The notes beneath the pieces are model-generated. The model saw only the letters and a list, made by a program, of their open reading frames with translations. It had not been told where the DNA came from and made no database searches. Shown here piece after piece: positions 1-10,820 of a stretch of 48,836 nucleotides of DNA (position 1 is the first letter of the stretch; each line of letters begins with the position of its first letter). The translations under genes and the position numbers were made by a program. The stretch covers positions 1-48,836 of the forward strand of contig JBNGIQ010009037.1 of the NCBI GenBank assembly GCA_049999765.1. Reading direction: 5' to 3'. The DNA is from Phaeoceros laevis (taxonomy: Eukaryota > Anthocerotophyta > Anthocerotopsida > Notothyladales).

Positions 1-55
1 CACCTGGCTCATTTTGCTGCCTTCTCTGGAGTGGTGTGTTCCAGCAGGAGGAAGA

Positions 56-2396
56 ATGGGGGACTCCAAGGAAGTCGCAGAGGGGAATTCATCGTCTTAC
101 GTTGAGGTGGAGGCGGCGGGGGCGGACAGGAAAGAGCAGCTGTTGGCATCAACTGAGCCGGAGGACGATGGCACGGTGGCTGGCAAGTTCAAGAAGGTTT
201 TCTGGCACGGAGGGTCGGCGTACGACGCCTGGTTCAGCTCGGCTTCCAACCAGGTGAGCGAGCTCGGCTGCAAATTCATCGTGCATTGCCGGAGAATTTG
301 GTTGTGGAGGAAAAGGAAGGAGTGTTGTTTCTGGTGTTGCGGCTTTCAAGAGAGGAGGATGGGGACTTTCCGGCCTTTTGATGAATCCTGGCTGTGCCTG
401 CGACAGGTTGCGCAAGTGCTGCTCACTCTGCCAACTTCCTTTGCGCAAATGGGACTGGTGTCGGGAGTCGTTGGCCAGCTGTTATACGCCCTTATGGGCT
501 GCTGGGCTGCGTACGTGATGAACACGCTCTACCTCGAGTACCGCAGTCGCAAGGAGAAGGAGAATACCAGCTTCAAAAATCACGTTATCCAGGTAGGTGA
601 CGTGATAATCGAGCCTTGTATGCCTGCCGCTCTTTGCAATTTTTCCTTTTGCGGGTGGTGTTTTGCGGCATTGGGCTGAGCCTGGTTGAAATCCTGCTTG
701 CGGGATCGGCACCGGATTGGCAGTGGTTCGAGGTGCTGGACGGGCTTCTGGGCCCCTATTGGAAGGCTGTCAGTCTCTTCTTCAATGTCACCTTCCTGCT
801 GTTCGGTTCTGTCATCCAGCTCATTGCCTGCGCCAGGTGAGGGAGTGTCCCCATTTCCAAAGCTTCAGCAAAGATTGCATTCGTGAGTCCGGGAAATGTG
901 GCTGCCTGTTGACAGCTAGCTGGTGGTTATCATTCATCCAGTCAGTCAGTCTCACTAATCAGTGGTGCGTGCTAACACTTCTGTTTGTCTGTGTCTTTGT
1001 GCGGGGGCAGCAACATCTATCTCATCAATGACAGCTTGGAGAAGAGAACGTGGACGTACATCTTCGGGGGCATCTGCGGGCTCACCGTCTTCATTCCAAC
1101 CTTCCACAACTATAGAGTGTGGTCCTTTCTGGGCATAATCATGACATCCTACACAGCTTGGTACATCACCATAGGATCGCTCGTCAACGGCCAGGTTTGG
1201 TCTCCATCCATCCCCCACCGTGGTGGATGTTCTCCAAACCCGGAGCTTGATTGATTGCAACAGCACACAGGCACAGAGGTTTTTTTATCACACTTGAGGT
1301 TCCCTGTCCTGGCAGGTCCGGAATGCTACCCACACAGGGGCCCACGAGAAGGAACTCTACTTCACCGGTGCTACCAACATTCTCTACACCTTCGGTGGCC
1401 ATGCTGCAACAGTGTAAGCTTGCTACTCCTGTCCATAAATCTGTACGGAGGAGATGTCTCCAGCACCTTGAACAGCCAGTCAGCGTCTGAAATCTTTCTT
1501 TTGCTCCTGTAACAGGGAAATCATGCATGCGATGTGGAAGCCGTCCAGGTTCAAGCTGGTCTACGTCTATGCGACGCTCTATGTGCTGACGCTCACTCTG
1601 CCTTCTGCCATATCCGGGTACTGGGCCTTTGGAGACAACCTGGTGAAGCAAAACAATGTGCTCTACCTGCTTCCCAGAAACGGTTGGCGAGACACGGCCG
1701 TCATCCTTATGCTCCTGCACCAGGTGAGAGAGACAGATTGCAAAAGTAGGGAAAAAAAGAAGCATTTGTCCATGGATGGGCGGCTCTGACTGACTCTTCT
1801 GTTGCTCTGTTCGTGTATGTGTCCACTTCAGTTCATCACTTTCGGGTTTGCCATCACTCCTGTGTACTTCATCTGGGAGAAGATGCTTGGAATACACACA
1901 ACCGCAGGCCTGCTGTTGAAGGCACTTGCAAGGATACCCGTTGTGCTGCCTGTGTGGTTCTTCGCCATCATCTTCCCCTTCTTTGGGCCTATCAATTCCG
2001 CAGTTGGGGCACTGCTGGTCACATTCACAGTGTACATCATTCCCTGTGCGGCTCATATGATGGTTTACCGCACCGAGTTTGCTCGCAGGGTAAGCTTGCA
2101 CTAACTCCTTTTGAGCAAAGAGCAGTAGCGCTGGTGCTTCTTGTTCTCCAGTTTCACATCCCAGCTGCTGTGCTCATGATGAAACTTGCTTCCAGAAAGC
2201 TGTATCGAAACCTCCCTTCTTTCTCCCAAGCTGGTCCATCCTGTACGTCATCAATGCTTCCATCATCCTATGGATTCTGGTGATTGGAGTCGGCTGGGGA
2301 GGGTGGGCGAGCGTGAAGCACTTCGTGGACCTGGTGTCCACCTTCGGTGTTTTTGACAGGTGCTTCCAGTGTCCGCCCAAGCACAAGCCTACCTGA
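56..2396 (+). CDS. LAX: AUX1/LAX auxin influx carrier, copy A
   Basis: Plasma-membrane H+/auxin symporter of the amino-acid/auxin permease family, importing IAA. I read eight exons: 56-253, 407-592, 724-836, 1011-1194, 1316-1413, 1516-1723, 1832-2089 and 2196-2396, all GT-AG and frame-consistent, giving 481 residues, the usual family length. Diagnostic stretches are FWHGGSAYDAWFSSASNQ at the end of exon 1, VAQVLLTLP opening exon 2, YLINDSLEKRTWTYIFGG-like sequence in exon 4, TGATNILYTFGGHA in exon 5, the EIMHAMWKP loop in exon 6 and PFFGPINSAVGALLV in exon 7. The C-terminus ends CFQCPPKHKPT. The start at 56 is the first ATG in frame and leaves a hydrophilic N-terminus of about 45 residues, as in the family. 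The promoter lies outside the window. Nothing looks broken. Intron positions match copy C (19722-21860). Family assignment is firm; the exact transport substrate is inferred from the family. Confidence 0.93.
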
Positions 2397-3158
2397 TCAG
2401 TCAGGCTTCTTCTATCATCGCCTACCTCCTCTTGAAGCCTTGTGTCGCTCTTTCTGTACAGAGTTTTTGGTACACATGCTAGACATTTAAGTTTGCAATT
2501 GCTCTGAAGTTGCTCACTCCCACCGCCTGTCATCTCCACTCCCGAGTTGCAACTCGTGACATTGATTATTTTGGTGATTGAAGGGGGAATCTTCCTCTCC
2601 CTTTCAAAAGGTAGTAGCTAGCTAGAGGTATGTTAGTATACTCGCTGAGAAATAGAAAGGTCGATGATGCATAACTCTTTAGTAACCAGCAGATGAACAC
2701 CCGGCATTGTTTTGACGTATCTTAAACCAATGGGTTTGAGTTCAGATCTCGGAGGAAGACACTACATCTGACGACTCCTGAAAAAAAAACGCTGCATCAC
2801 CGCATGGCATAGCAGGGCCTTGCAGGACAGCACGAAACAACCACCCCTCGGCTCTTGTTCTTCTAATGCAGGATACGAGTATCGGAAGTGAAGAGCTCAG
2901 AGCTCAGAGCATAAACCTATATACCCAGGTCCACTCAACAAGACTGGCCAGGCCGTGAACTTCATCTGGAGCTAGTCAGTCTGTTGCTACAGTTCCAGTA
3001 CAATCTATGACTGCGAACGACAAGTGCGTCTCCACCGGGTACTGGTGCTGCTCCTTGGTGGAAATGGAGTTCCGAGGGGACTATCCCTGCAGCTCCTGCC
3101 TCCCTGCGAGTCCTCCCTTGCTACATCAGATACAAACACGAGCATACCACGCACATAC
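2397..3158. other. Intergenic: 3' flanks of LAX-A and PITP
   Basis: The two flanking genes converge here, so the stretch should hold both 3' UTRs. I see no ORF with recognisable similarity and no RNA gene. A short run of repeated agagctc units near 2890 and a small A-run near 2780 are the only features. Confidence 0.5.
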
Positions 3159-4550
3159 TCACACATTCCGAGGTTGAAGGCTGGCCTCCATAGGGTGGAC
3201 CTGAGGTCCCTGATGTTTGGCAACCAGTTTTTTTGACTTCGCTCTTGCCTTGGCCCATGCTATAGCTCTATCTAGCACATCAACGCATTTCTCTACTTCA
3301 ACTGCATCTGAGTCGCTCTCCTCATCCTTTGCATTCCAGTGAGAAATTCTAGGGCTTGTGCATCCCAAAGGCAGGACGGGGTCACAAGAACCAGCAGCTT
3401 GTACTGAGATGGAGCCACTACCAAAGTGAAGGTTCTGCTGTTTTGACAAGGGAGATTTCAAAGGTGAAGGCACAGGGGGAGGGGGATGAGACAAGACACT
3501 ATCTTGGTGCATGTCAGAAACTGACAGCGTGGTAATCCCAAGCGCAACAGACGGTCCAACAAGGCTGGGTTGCCTGACATAGTGTGGATTCAGCTCTCTG
3601 GAATGAGTTCTCGAGTTTGACCTAGAACTCTTGCCTGAACTTGTGACCAGGTCCCTAAGCTTCAGGGGTGTCAAGTGAGGAACTTCGTCATCTTGCCGGC
3701 CAGATGAAGGCATGTTGAATCGGTCATCCTCGGTGGTGGCATCCTCAAAGCTGCATTCCCCACTGTTCAACCCCTTCTTCATCAGTGCGAGTGCACGAGC
3801 TTTTCTCATAGCTTGTGCTGTCTCTGCCTCCATCACACGAAGCTCCTCCATAGTGAGGCCGTGCCACTCGTCCATCCAACAAAAACACTTCCGGTGACCC
3901 TCTAGAAGGATCTTCCGCTGCGCAGTTTTGGAAATGAACTTCTCCAGACGAGATCCGAAGCCCCAGTAAGGCACGTCCACTGTGACAAGCTTGTACGCAC
4001 ACATCATAGGCTTGGCCTTCTTGTGCCACCCAGGTAACAGCGGACCTTTTCCCGTTTTGACAGAATGGTACTTGGACGGGTCCTCCTCTTCCACATAGTT
4101 TTCAACTGGATCTGTTGCTATGTCAATGAACTCCACCTGCCTTTTCTTCAGAGTCTTGGAGTCCAAGTCCAAGGCATTCTCTGTCGTCCCACAGTCTTCC
4201 ACATGCATAGTCTCCAGCACAAGACGGAATTTGTTGAAGAAAGGGCACTTCAAGATGGTCGTACAGCGCGGGTAAGAGTTCCAAGCTTCCTCCTCCAACA
4301 TCAGCGCCTTCTTCGGCACGAGGGTGACCAGCCAACCTGGAAGTTTGCTGGCAAGATGGTAAATCTTATGCGTGTACTGTCCCTGCCTGTTGCCCTCCTT
4401 GTAAGGTTCGTTCTTCAAAACCTCAACCCCGTCCCCATCGCTTCCCTTAGATTCACTGGCACTGTACTTGGCCACCATGTACAATTGCGCAATCTCGTAC
4501 TCTTTCAAAGTGAACGGCAGTGGAATCCGATACTCCCATATAGCCACCAT
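3159..4550 (-). CDS. Class I (START-like) phosphatidylinositol transfer protein with long C-terminal extension
   Basis: Single-exon gene of 463 residues. Residues 1 to about 255 match the animal PITP-alpha/beta fold almost end to end: an EYRIPLPFTLKEYEIAQLY-type start, the QYTHKIYH strand (T60, K62), AWNSYP (N91), the EEDPSKYHSVKTGKGPL loop (about 155-171), MCAYKLVTVDVPYWG (183-197) and CFCWMDEW (222-229), followed by the helix with E241/E243. In animal PITPs the equivalents of T60, K62, N91 and this helix glutamate contact the inositol headgroup, and all are present. The membrane-inserting tryptophan pair of animal PITPs is reduced to Tyr-Trp (195-196). The remaining 200 or so residues are Ser/Pro-rich and basic, probably disordered, without a domain I know. 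Expected role: transfer of PtdIns (and PtdCho) between membranes in the cytosol. The ATG at 4548-4550 sits exactly where the family starts. It is intronless while most neighbours have introns. Confidence 0.9.
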   Translation of the reverse strand: MVAIWEYRIPLPFTLKEYEIAQLYMVAKYSASESKGSDGDGVEVLKNEPYKEGNRQGQYTHKIYHLASKLPGWLVTLVPKKALMLEEEAWNSYPRCTTILKCPFFNKFRLVLETMHVEDCGTTENALDLDSKTLKKRQVEFIDIATDPVENYVEEEDPSKYHSVKTGKGPLLPGWHKKAKPMMCAYKLVTVDVPYWGFGSRLEKFISKTAQRKILLEGHRKCFCWMDEWHGLTMEELRVMEAETAQAMRKARALALMKKGLNSGECSFEDATTEDDRFNMPSSGRQDDEVPHLTPLKLRDLVTSSGKSSRSNSRTHSRELNPHYVRQPSLVGPSVALGITTLSVSDMHQDSVLSHPPPPVPSPLKSPLSKQQNLHFGSGSISVQAAGSCDPVLPLGCTSPRISHWNAKDEESDSDAVEVEKCVDVLDRAIAWAKARAKSKKLVAKHQGPQVHPMEASLQPRNV

Positions 4551-5891
4551 GGTTGCTGTTGCAGTGTAGACTTGACTACATTGACCTAGACGCCCCTCGC
4601 AAATTGCTCCCGACTCCCGCTATATCTGATCCCCCTAGTTCACGACCACCAGCTCTCCAGGAACAAATACCGTAGACGGAAAACTCATCAGCCTCTGCTG
4701 CCGGTGAAACTTCCTTCTAATTCATCAATAAAGATGCAAAGATCTGTGCAACAGACTCTATCTGAGAAACCAGGATTCTTGCTGCGAAATTGCCTCCACG
4801 TGGACAGCCGAGGAAAGAATGTAACCGGACTTCCAGATCCGGCGCAAACAAGGGCATAAAACCTTGTTCCGTCAACTCCAGGCTGTTCCCGAGCACAGAA
4901 ACAAACGAAGACAGACATAATTAGAGATGAAATGTGCACGCTCCTGGAAGCAAACCGAAAATCTCCCATCTCCTTCCTTTTCCTCTCACAAAAGGCTGCT
5001 CAAACTTGAAGGAGGCAGACACCCAATCAGCTAAGGGAACAAAACCCTGAGAGAAGCTGGAATTCAGTCTCACCTCAGGAAGTGAGCCCTCTTCCACCAC
5101 AATGCCGCAGCTGGAGGCTTCTAACACAGCAAGGGCGTAAGAGCAACAAGGGCGGGGGTGAGATGTTAACCCCAGGCCTGCGTAGAAATCGTCTCCGCTA
5201 CAGAAGTTCCAGCACCTGCAACGTTGTTGGAGCTACCGGTGAAGCGGAATCGTCCGCATCTCCAGAGCTAATTCGATTCTTGCCTGGACAACGGACCAAC
5301 TGGCACGGCACAAAGTACCAAAATTAGATAATCTCAAACTCGTACGTAACGGTAAATAAAAAGTGGTGTCGGCACTGTCGGGACAAGTAAGGCAATTTGT
5401 TGTGAACTCGACCAGTAATCGATGAGGTTGCCTGCATCTTGCGGCACCTGGCCTTCGGAGCTGTCGGAGTGTTTAAGCTTTGAACACGTCATTGAACACC
5501 TGGTTTGCCACCTCCGCATAGCAATGACATGTAGCAAGAGCACTGTAGATAGAGACTGTGGTGAAGGTTGATGGGACTGTAGCGCTCTGCCAGACTCGGT
5601 TCAGAAGAGGCCCAGTCAATGCAGCGTGATTGCTATTTGGTGCAGGTGCTACCCTTACAAACCGCGTGAGCTATCACGAAACTTTTAGCTGAATCCAACA
5701 GTCAAGTATCCGACGACTGTTGCCCGCCCAGGAGTTCTAACCTAATGGCAGTAGCTGGGGCACGGGAGCCAGGTTCTCTGCGATGCATAAGAAATGGCTA
5801 GAATTGTGGCTGATTCCCGGTCACTGGCTTCAGGAGCTGCAAGACACTGTGTTGGTGGTCCTGGACCTGAGAGTGTTTGTTCCAGCACACA

Positions 5892-5936
5892 GTTGGGTTT
5901 CATGGGTGTCACAAGTGCTGTTGGGTTTCATGGGTG
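5892..5936. repeat. 17-nt direct repeat, period 28
   Basis: The word gttgggtttcatgggtg occurs at 5892-5908 and again at 5920-5936. It is a small local tandem duplication in non-coding sequence; no function is apparent. Confidence 0.7.
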
Positions 5937-6173
5937 GCAATTGTGACAGACAAGGTGAGGGATGGTTGTAAATGCGGAATGGTTTTCGCTGGACAAGGAT
6001 GAACAATAATGGATCCCAGAGATTGAATTTTCTGCCTCAGCATCCCAGGCTGCCTCGTCCAGACATTTCGGAAGAGGCCCTGAACCCCTGCTTTGTTGCC
6101 TTTGAATTTGGTGCTATGGGCCCTATCTGGATGTTGAGAGGTTAGCTGCTGGTAGAAGCTGCTCACGGTCCAT

Positions 6174-6258
6174 AGCTGGCACAGTTCATGGTGGCTTACA
6201 ATGCAGGTCAAGGAGCATGAGCTGGCACAGTTCATGGTGGCTTACAATGCAGGTCAAG
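6174..6258. repeat. 39-nt perfect direct repeat, period 46
   Basis: Positions 6174-6212 and 6220-6258 carry the same 39 bases, beginning agctggcacagttcatgg, separated by a short spacer. The identity is complete, so the duplication is recent. The second copy opens a short ORF (to 6480) with no recognisable product. Confidence 0.8.
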
Positions 6259-7141
6259 CAATTGAAGCTCGAGCACCAAGTGGAGACACTATGTGGCATT
6301 CAGGGGACGATCATGAAACGTGGAGAACATGTGCCCGTACGCGGTGCTGACAAGCAAGTAGCAGTTCCTCTTGTGACTGCGATGGCCTACGCTTTTTCTT
6401 CAGAAAGACATGGACAAAAAACAAGCGTTGAAGTTTCCAAAACCAGTCAGCCAGAACTCAAATTATTCCAAGTTCCATAAGCTTGCTGACAGTTCAAATT
6501 ATTTCGAAGCCCGCTAGAACAAAGAATCTCTGGAAGCTTGTGAAACAGTCAGCAAGCTCTGGGACACGTTAACCCAGCTGACTCCTGCAACCTCTTTCTC
6601 CTGTCGTTCTTTGCTCTTCTCCTGTCGTTGTTTGCTGTGAGTTGAGCAGCTGCGTTACCTTGTGAAAAGCTCCCACGCCTACACGGGTACATGCATGCAG
6701 GTGGCATAAATATGTAACCTAATCAGGCATTTCAGCCCTTCCTGTCGCATACTCCTGTAAACATTAAGAATCTCCTAATAACCACTCCCCTATTGGGCAT
6801 GCCCCACACTCGTCGGCATTTACGTTACAACAATCATGTCTGCAAGCTTATCGAATGGCCTGCGAGTATTCCTCTAAGTTCCCGTGCATGCATGTTAGCT
6901 CTGAGTTGACTCTTGCAACCCCTGCTCCTGCAGTTCTCTGCTTTCCCTTGCTGACAAACTCCTACATCTACAATGCCATATGCCCCGAGCGGGCACACAC
7001 ACGTAACAAAATTGAGACTAAAGCCTTCGGTGTTGCACAGCCCGCATGGGTGAGGTAGCTCACTCCGAACTACAAAGTTTCAGAGTAAGACAGCGCAGGC
7101 TGCAGCGGAAATCTATTGAGCCATACATCTACAGGTGCGCC

Positions 7142-7705
7142 CTAGTCGGCCACCTGCCTCAGCAATTTCCGGTGCTTCTTAGACATCTTCTTCAACGTTT
7201 TGGGGTTTGTAATTTTCTGCAGCATCGTCCCAGACCGAAGCTCGTTCTCCTTCTTCTTCTTCTTACGCTCCTCGTTCAACCGCCGCTTTTCGACCTTGTT
7301 GGACCGAATCTGCTCCTTCAGCTCCTTCTTGCGCTCCAGGTAAGCTGTCTTGATCCGTCTCTGCTGCATCCGTTCCTCCAGCGTCGACTTACGACCGGAC
7401 ACCTTCAGGGACGAGACTGGGGCATTCTTGACTTGCTTCCATTTCCTGCCGGAAACTCTACCAGCTATTGTCCCGTCGTATGTGGGTTTGCCGTGACCAT
7501 CCGCAACGGCAGCCCTTTTGCTGACAGGCTCCAAGTCTACTTCACAGTTGGGATCTATCTTCAGCTTCGTATGTCCCAGGTCACCAGACGTCACTCTCCC
7601 AACATCCTGCACCTCACTACTGTCTTCGACACAGCGCTTTCTCTTCTTTTTCTTCTCCCCCCCTAGGCCCTCGTCCAGGTACCGGAAATCTATCGTGCTG
7701 GCCAT
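7142..7705 (-). CDS. Cgr1/CCDC86-family nucleolar rRNA-processing protein
   Basis: Intronless ORF of 187 residues. The N-terminal half carries a Lys/Arg run (residues about 17-23) typical of nucleolar localisation signals. The C-terminal half is the Cgr1 signature: a GRKWKQVKN-type tryptophan motif near 97-105, then a long charged coiled coil (about 118-165) and the closing block LQKITNPKTLKKMSKKHRK near the end. Yeast Cgr1 and animal CCDC86 act in the nucleolus in maturation of the large ribosomal subunit; this role is transferred from the family. An upstream in-frame TTG exists, but the ATG at 7703-7705 gives the family-like start MASTIDFRYLDEG. It is divergent from the F-box gene at 7956, sharing a 250-bp promoter that contains a telomere-like box. 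Confidence 0.8.
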   Translation of the reverse strand: MASTIDFRYLDEGLGGEKKKKRKRCVEDSSEVQDVGRVTSGDLGHTKLKIDPNCEVDLEPVSKRAAVADGHGKPTYDGTIAGRVSGRKWKQVKNAPVSSLKVSGRKSTLEERMQQRRIKTAYLERKKELKEQIRSNKVEKRRLNEERKKKKKENELRSGTMLQKITNPKTLKKMSKKHRKLLRQVAD

Positions 7706-7777
7706 TGTCGCTCTCTCCAGCAAGATCCACCAAAACGCGAGCGCGCAAGAGCTCTCATGAGGTTCTGCACCAAGCTA

Positions 7778-7789
7778 TTAGGGTTAGGG
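7778..7789. promoter_or_regulatory. Telo-box pair in the Cgr1/F-box divergent promoter
   Basis: The sequence ttagggttaggg reads CCCTAACCCTAA towards the Cgr1 gene and lies 73-84 nt upstream of its ATG. Telo-boxes (AAACCCTA-type) are an established promoter element of plant ribosomal-protein and ribosome-biogenesis genes. Here it fits the Cgr1 side; any effect on the F-box gene is a guess. Confidence 0.6.
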
Positions 7790-7955
7790 CTTCGAGACCA
7801 ACGTATGACCCACACTGAGCCAAAAACATGACTTGGATTCGGTTGAGCCCGTCCGCAACACTGAGACACCTGTCACGCCTGCTTCATACTGTATGAAAAC
7901 TGAAACGCCAATGTGGGATTTGGGACTGTAGGGTTCGTTCCGGACAGTCTGCGAC

Positions 7956-9284
7956 ATGGGGGACTTGGCCGCAGCAGCAACGGGCGGGGTGATGGAGGAG
8001 GGGGGCTTCAACCTCCTAACACAAGACCTGGTTAGCAATATTCTCGCAAGGCTGCCACCCGCGAGCTTAGCCATAGCCAGATGCGTGTGTACAGGATGGA
8101 ACCAGATTGTGTGTGGCCAGCCTCCAAGAACGCAGCCGATGCCTTGGTGCTTTCTGCTGACTGGTCTGATGCTCTATGAAGTACCGGAGGTTTACGGCAC
8201 AATGTGCGTCATGGCTCCCTACGCTTACGACGCCTGTACCTGCTGGGTGTACAGTCCGCAGGACACCAAGTGGTTCCAACTGCCGGCTCCTGATGTTCCT
8301 GATCTGGGCTTTTTCAACAGGTATGTGACAGCCTCACACGGTCTGGTTGTGTTCCAGCCGCGAGGAGAAGATCATGTGGGAACTGACTTCTGGATTGGTA
8401 ATCCGCTGAGCAACAAGTGGTGCATCATCCCCTTCGCAGTTGCAAAGAGGGAGGAGGAGGACGAAGAGGGGGAAGATCAAGAGTATAACTTTTCCAAGGA
8501 CCAGGTGGCTCAACTGGCTGTTGATGCCGATGCCAAGGGCTACAAGCTTGTAGTGTTCCTCGTCAGTACGGTGCTTCGTATTCGTGCCGAGGAGAATGTC
8601 ATGTGGACAACTCATATCTACGACTCGTCCTCGCAAACATGGAAGGCTGGGGCCAGGATCTCGGACAGGTCTCCCATCACAACTGCAAGCTGCTACTTGG
8701 AAGGCGTGGTTTATGTCCTGCAGTGGCATGATGCGGCGCAGACTAAGCTGCAAGTCTTGGCCTATCATATTGACCGAGACGAATTCTCGCTTGCGGTCCC
8801 CGCTGGCACCGTCTGCTATCCTAATCCTGCTCTGAAACTGGACGCGGTGCTTCACATGACAGCCAAGAAAGATCCTTGTGAAGTTGATGTTGTTGTGTTC
8901 GAAATTCTGGGAGGTCTGGCGCATGAAACAGGCGACCTGGAATATCTGTGTGTTTTCAGGTACAATGCCTCAGAAGGTCTTTGGGTTGGCGATGAGAAGC
9001 GGGAGAGCCGGATTCGGGACTTCTATTCTGAGTCCCTTCTTGGTTCAGACATAGATATGCATTGCTGCGGACAAGCTGGGACAGCTTATCTCAGTCCTCA
9101 CTATAGCAAGCAGTCAGGTGGCCTGATTACTTACGATTCTGCAAAGGGACAGGGAACCTGTCTGGTTCATCCTGGAGTCTACGCTGTTAAGTTGCTTGTA
9201 CGGGAGTTTATGGAGAGGAACACTTCTACATCCTTGACCAGCAGCATCGGAAGTTTTATCCCCAGGCTGGATGTGGAGCCCTAG
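7956..9284 (+). CDS. F-box protein, probably with a kelch-like/beta-propeller C-terminus
   Basis: Intronless ORF of 442 residues. The F-box lies at about residues 19-55 (NLLTQDLVSNILARLPPASL, then ARCVCTGWNQIV), the part that binds SKP1 in an SCF ubiquitin ligase. The rest has the rhythm of plant F-box associated beta-propellers: repeated short segments with paired aromatic and glycine residues, such as the CWVYSPQDTKWFQLPAP stretch near 96-112, DFWIGNPLSNKWCIIPF near 146-162 and IYDSSSQTWKAGARIS near 222-237. A strongly acidic loop (EEEDEEGEDQE) near 166-177 interrupts the propeller. The substrate cannot be deduced. The ATG at 7956 is preceded by a short leader and faces the divergent Cgr1 gene. 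Confidence 0.85.
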   Translation: MGDLAAAATGGVMEEGGFNLLTQDLVSNILARLPPASLAIARCVCTGWNQIVCGQPPRTQPMPWCFLLTGLMLYEVPEVYGTMCVMAPYAYDACTCWVYSPQDTKWFQLPAPDVPDLGFFNRYVTASHGLVVFQPRGEDHVGTDFWIGNPLSNKWCIIPFAVAKREEEDEEGEDQEYNFSKDQVAQLAVDADAKGYKLVVFLVSTVLRIRAEENVMWTTHIYDSSSQTWKAGARISDRSPITTASCYLEGVVYVLQWHDAAQTKLQVLAYHIDRDEFSLAVPAGTVCYPNPALKLDAVLHMTAKKDPCEVDVVVFEILGGLAHETGDLEYLCVFRYNASEGLWVGDEKRESRIRDFYSESLLGSDIDMHCCGQAGTAYLSPHYSKQSGGLITYDSAKGQGTCLVHPGVYAVKLLVREFMERNTSTSLTSSIGSFIPRLDVEP

Positions 9285-10035
9285 CACATGCATTCTCGGG
9301 TTTCATGGGTTCTCTCTGACTTGTACATAACTGCCTTCTTTCCACGTTGTTCCTACGCCATTTTGAAGCCTCTTTAGACCACCAAGGCTCCAAGACTGGA
9401 TGTGCCTCATGGCATGTAGCACTCGGCGAGGCGGTGCTATATCCTGGAGAGAACATCCAGTCTTACGATGTCTCTCGTCTCGTAAGCTGTCTGCTGAAGC
9501 TCAATCCCAGAGCAGTCATTTGACCAATTTTACTATTAGGAGGCCAGGTCCTACAGGAGCGGATAAGGTTCAATGACTGAATTGGATTTAGACTGGGGAA
9601 AGCGTGTATGTTCCAGGGAGGTGTAAAAGGTCGAGAACAAAGGGTAGACAGATTCCGCAGACTTCAAGTTCAGGATACCTTAGTCACACTAGTCAACCAC
9701 GAGAGATTCAAGTCTCGCGAGATGCTGGGCTCTTGTAGTAGGACGTGCTAGATGTGTCATGCACGGTACAGTAGATTTGTGCTTTGTGAAATCCATTTGG
9801 TTCAACCGCCATACAGTAAGAATAAGAAGCCATGTAGACCAAGTTGTTTCAAGAGTCAAGACAGGCCCCCTAGCATGTGGCCTGGCAGCATACGCCTCTT
9901 CACCCACTAAGGAACTTAGCAGCCTACACGCCACCGCAGACCAGGCAAAGTCACCGTGTCCTGAAGTGCACCTACCGAAGTCCTTGTACTGTACATGTGC
10001 ATTCTCGACTCAGTATCCCCAAGGTACTCACGATC
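9285..10035. other. Intergenic: 3' flanks of the F-box gene and NHP2
   Basis: The two genes converge. I see no ORF of interest and no RNA gene. The 3' UTRs of both genes probably fill much of it. Confidence 0.45.
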
Positions 10036-10775
10036 CTAAGAAAAAAATACCGATGACAAGACCTTGACTTCCTTAACCACCTCCTGGTATTCTCTATCGA
10101 ACTTCTCTTTTTCCTCTTCCGCAACCTCTCCCTTCAATGGAGGAGGCAATACAAGCATGCAGCTGGTGGGCCTCTTTGTGGCACCAGCTCCGCCTAAATC
10201 CTGCAAAAAGGCATTGACGTGGTGGTTACAACGAAGACCATAGAGAGCAAAGTACAGCAGAAAAACAGAACAATGTGCTTACCTCCTTCGAGGGCACATA
10301 AATGTACGGAATATCCGCTTCTTCACACAAAACAGGGACGTGAGTTATCACATCAATTGGGGAGATGTCACCTGCAATTATACACAACCTGCAAAATACC
10401 AAGCGACCATGAATAGCAGCATATCCTTGCTGGGCAGACAACTGAATAGATGCATTAGCGACGGCAGATAAAGCACTGACCCCTTTTGCCCCTTCCTCAA
10501 TGACTTCAGAACCTCCTTCACTCCACGCTTTAGCTGCTTCGTTTGGGCCGCTGAATGCAAAGACCACATAGCAATACGACGCCATCAGAATTGTAGCACA
10601 ACCTCAGACGCGGTATGGAAAGCCGGAAGAATTCCAGCATACCTCTCCTGACTATCCTAAGAGTCTTCTTGTTCAGCTTCTTCCCCGCAAGCGGCTTGGC
10701 AATTACAGACACTGCAGCCCATTTCCGCTTGTCCCTCTCCTTGCTCCTCTTGTCGTCGTCGCCATCGCTCGCCAT
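10036..10775 (-). CDS. NHP2: NHP2-like H/ACA snoRNP protein (L7Ae family)
   Basis: Four exons on the minus strand: 10775-10643, 10550-10481, 10388-10283 and 10200-10036, giving 157 residues, the family length. Exon 1 encodes a charged start and the AVSVIAKPLAGKKLNKKTL block. Exon 2 carries KQLKRGVKEVLKSLRKGQK. Exon 3 carries the L7Ae core CIIAGDISPIDVITHVPVLC followed by YIYVPSKE. Exon 4 carries DLGGAGATKRPTSCMLVL and an acidic/basic tail. NHP2 binds the H/ACA guide RNAs with NOP10, GAR1 and dyskerin, and acts in rRNA pseudouridylation in the nucleolus. Introns are 92, 92 and 82 nt with GT-AG ends. The donor of intron 2 (gtcagt) is less canonical but restores the frame exactly. A telo-box lies just upstream of the ATG. 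Confidence 0.9.
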
Positions 10776-10820
10776 GGCTTTCTCAGCTCTCAAGGCACCG
10801 CTAACATCCCAAGTCTGATG

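Larger units (their letters stand above)
4551..7141. other. Long intergenic region with small duplications
   Basis: About 2.6 kb between the PITP start and the Cgr1 stop. It should contain the PITP promoter and 5' UTR (just above 4550). Several ORFs of 60-100 codons exist (for example 5783-5971 and 6217-6480) but none resembles a family I know. Short direct repeats (5892-5936 and 6174-6257) are listed separately. A pyrimidine-rich stretch near 6585-6640 is loosely repeated near 6905-6960. Confidence 0.5.

Noticed and set aside
1184-2101. 305-codon ORF on the minus strand
   Set aside because: It is the shadow of LAX-A exons and introns and has no sensible composition.
6217-6480. 87-codon ORF beginning in the 39-nt repeat
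   Set aside because: No family resemblance, and the ORF start is created by the duplication; left as intergenic.
7046-7666. 206-codon ORF on the plus strand over the Cgr1 gene
   Set aside because: Antisense shadow: Leu/Arg-rich translation of the Lys-rich coding strand.
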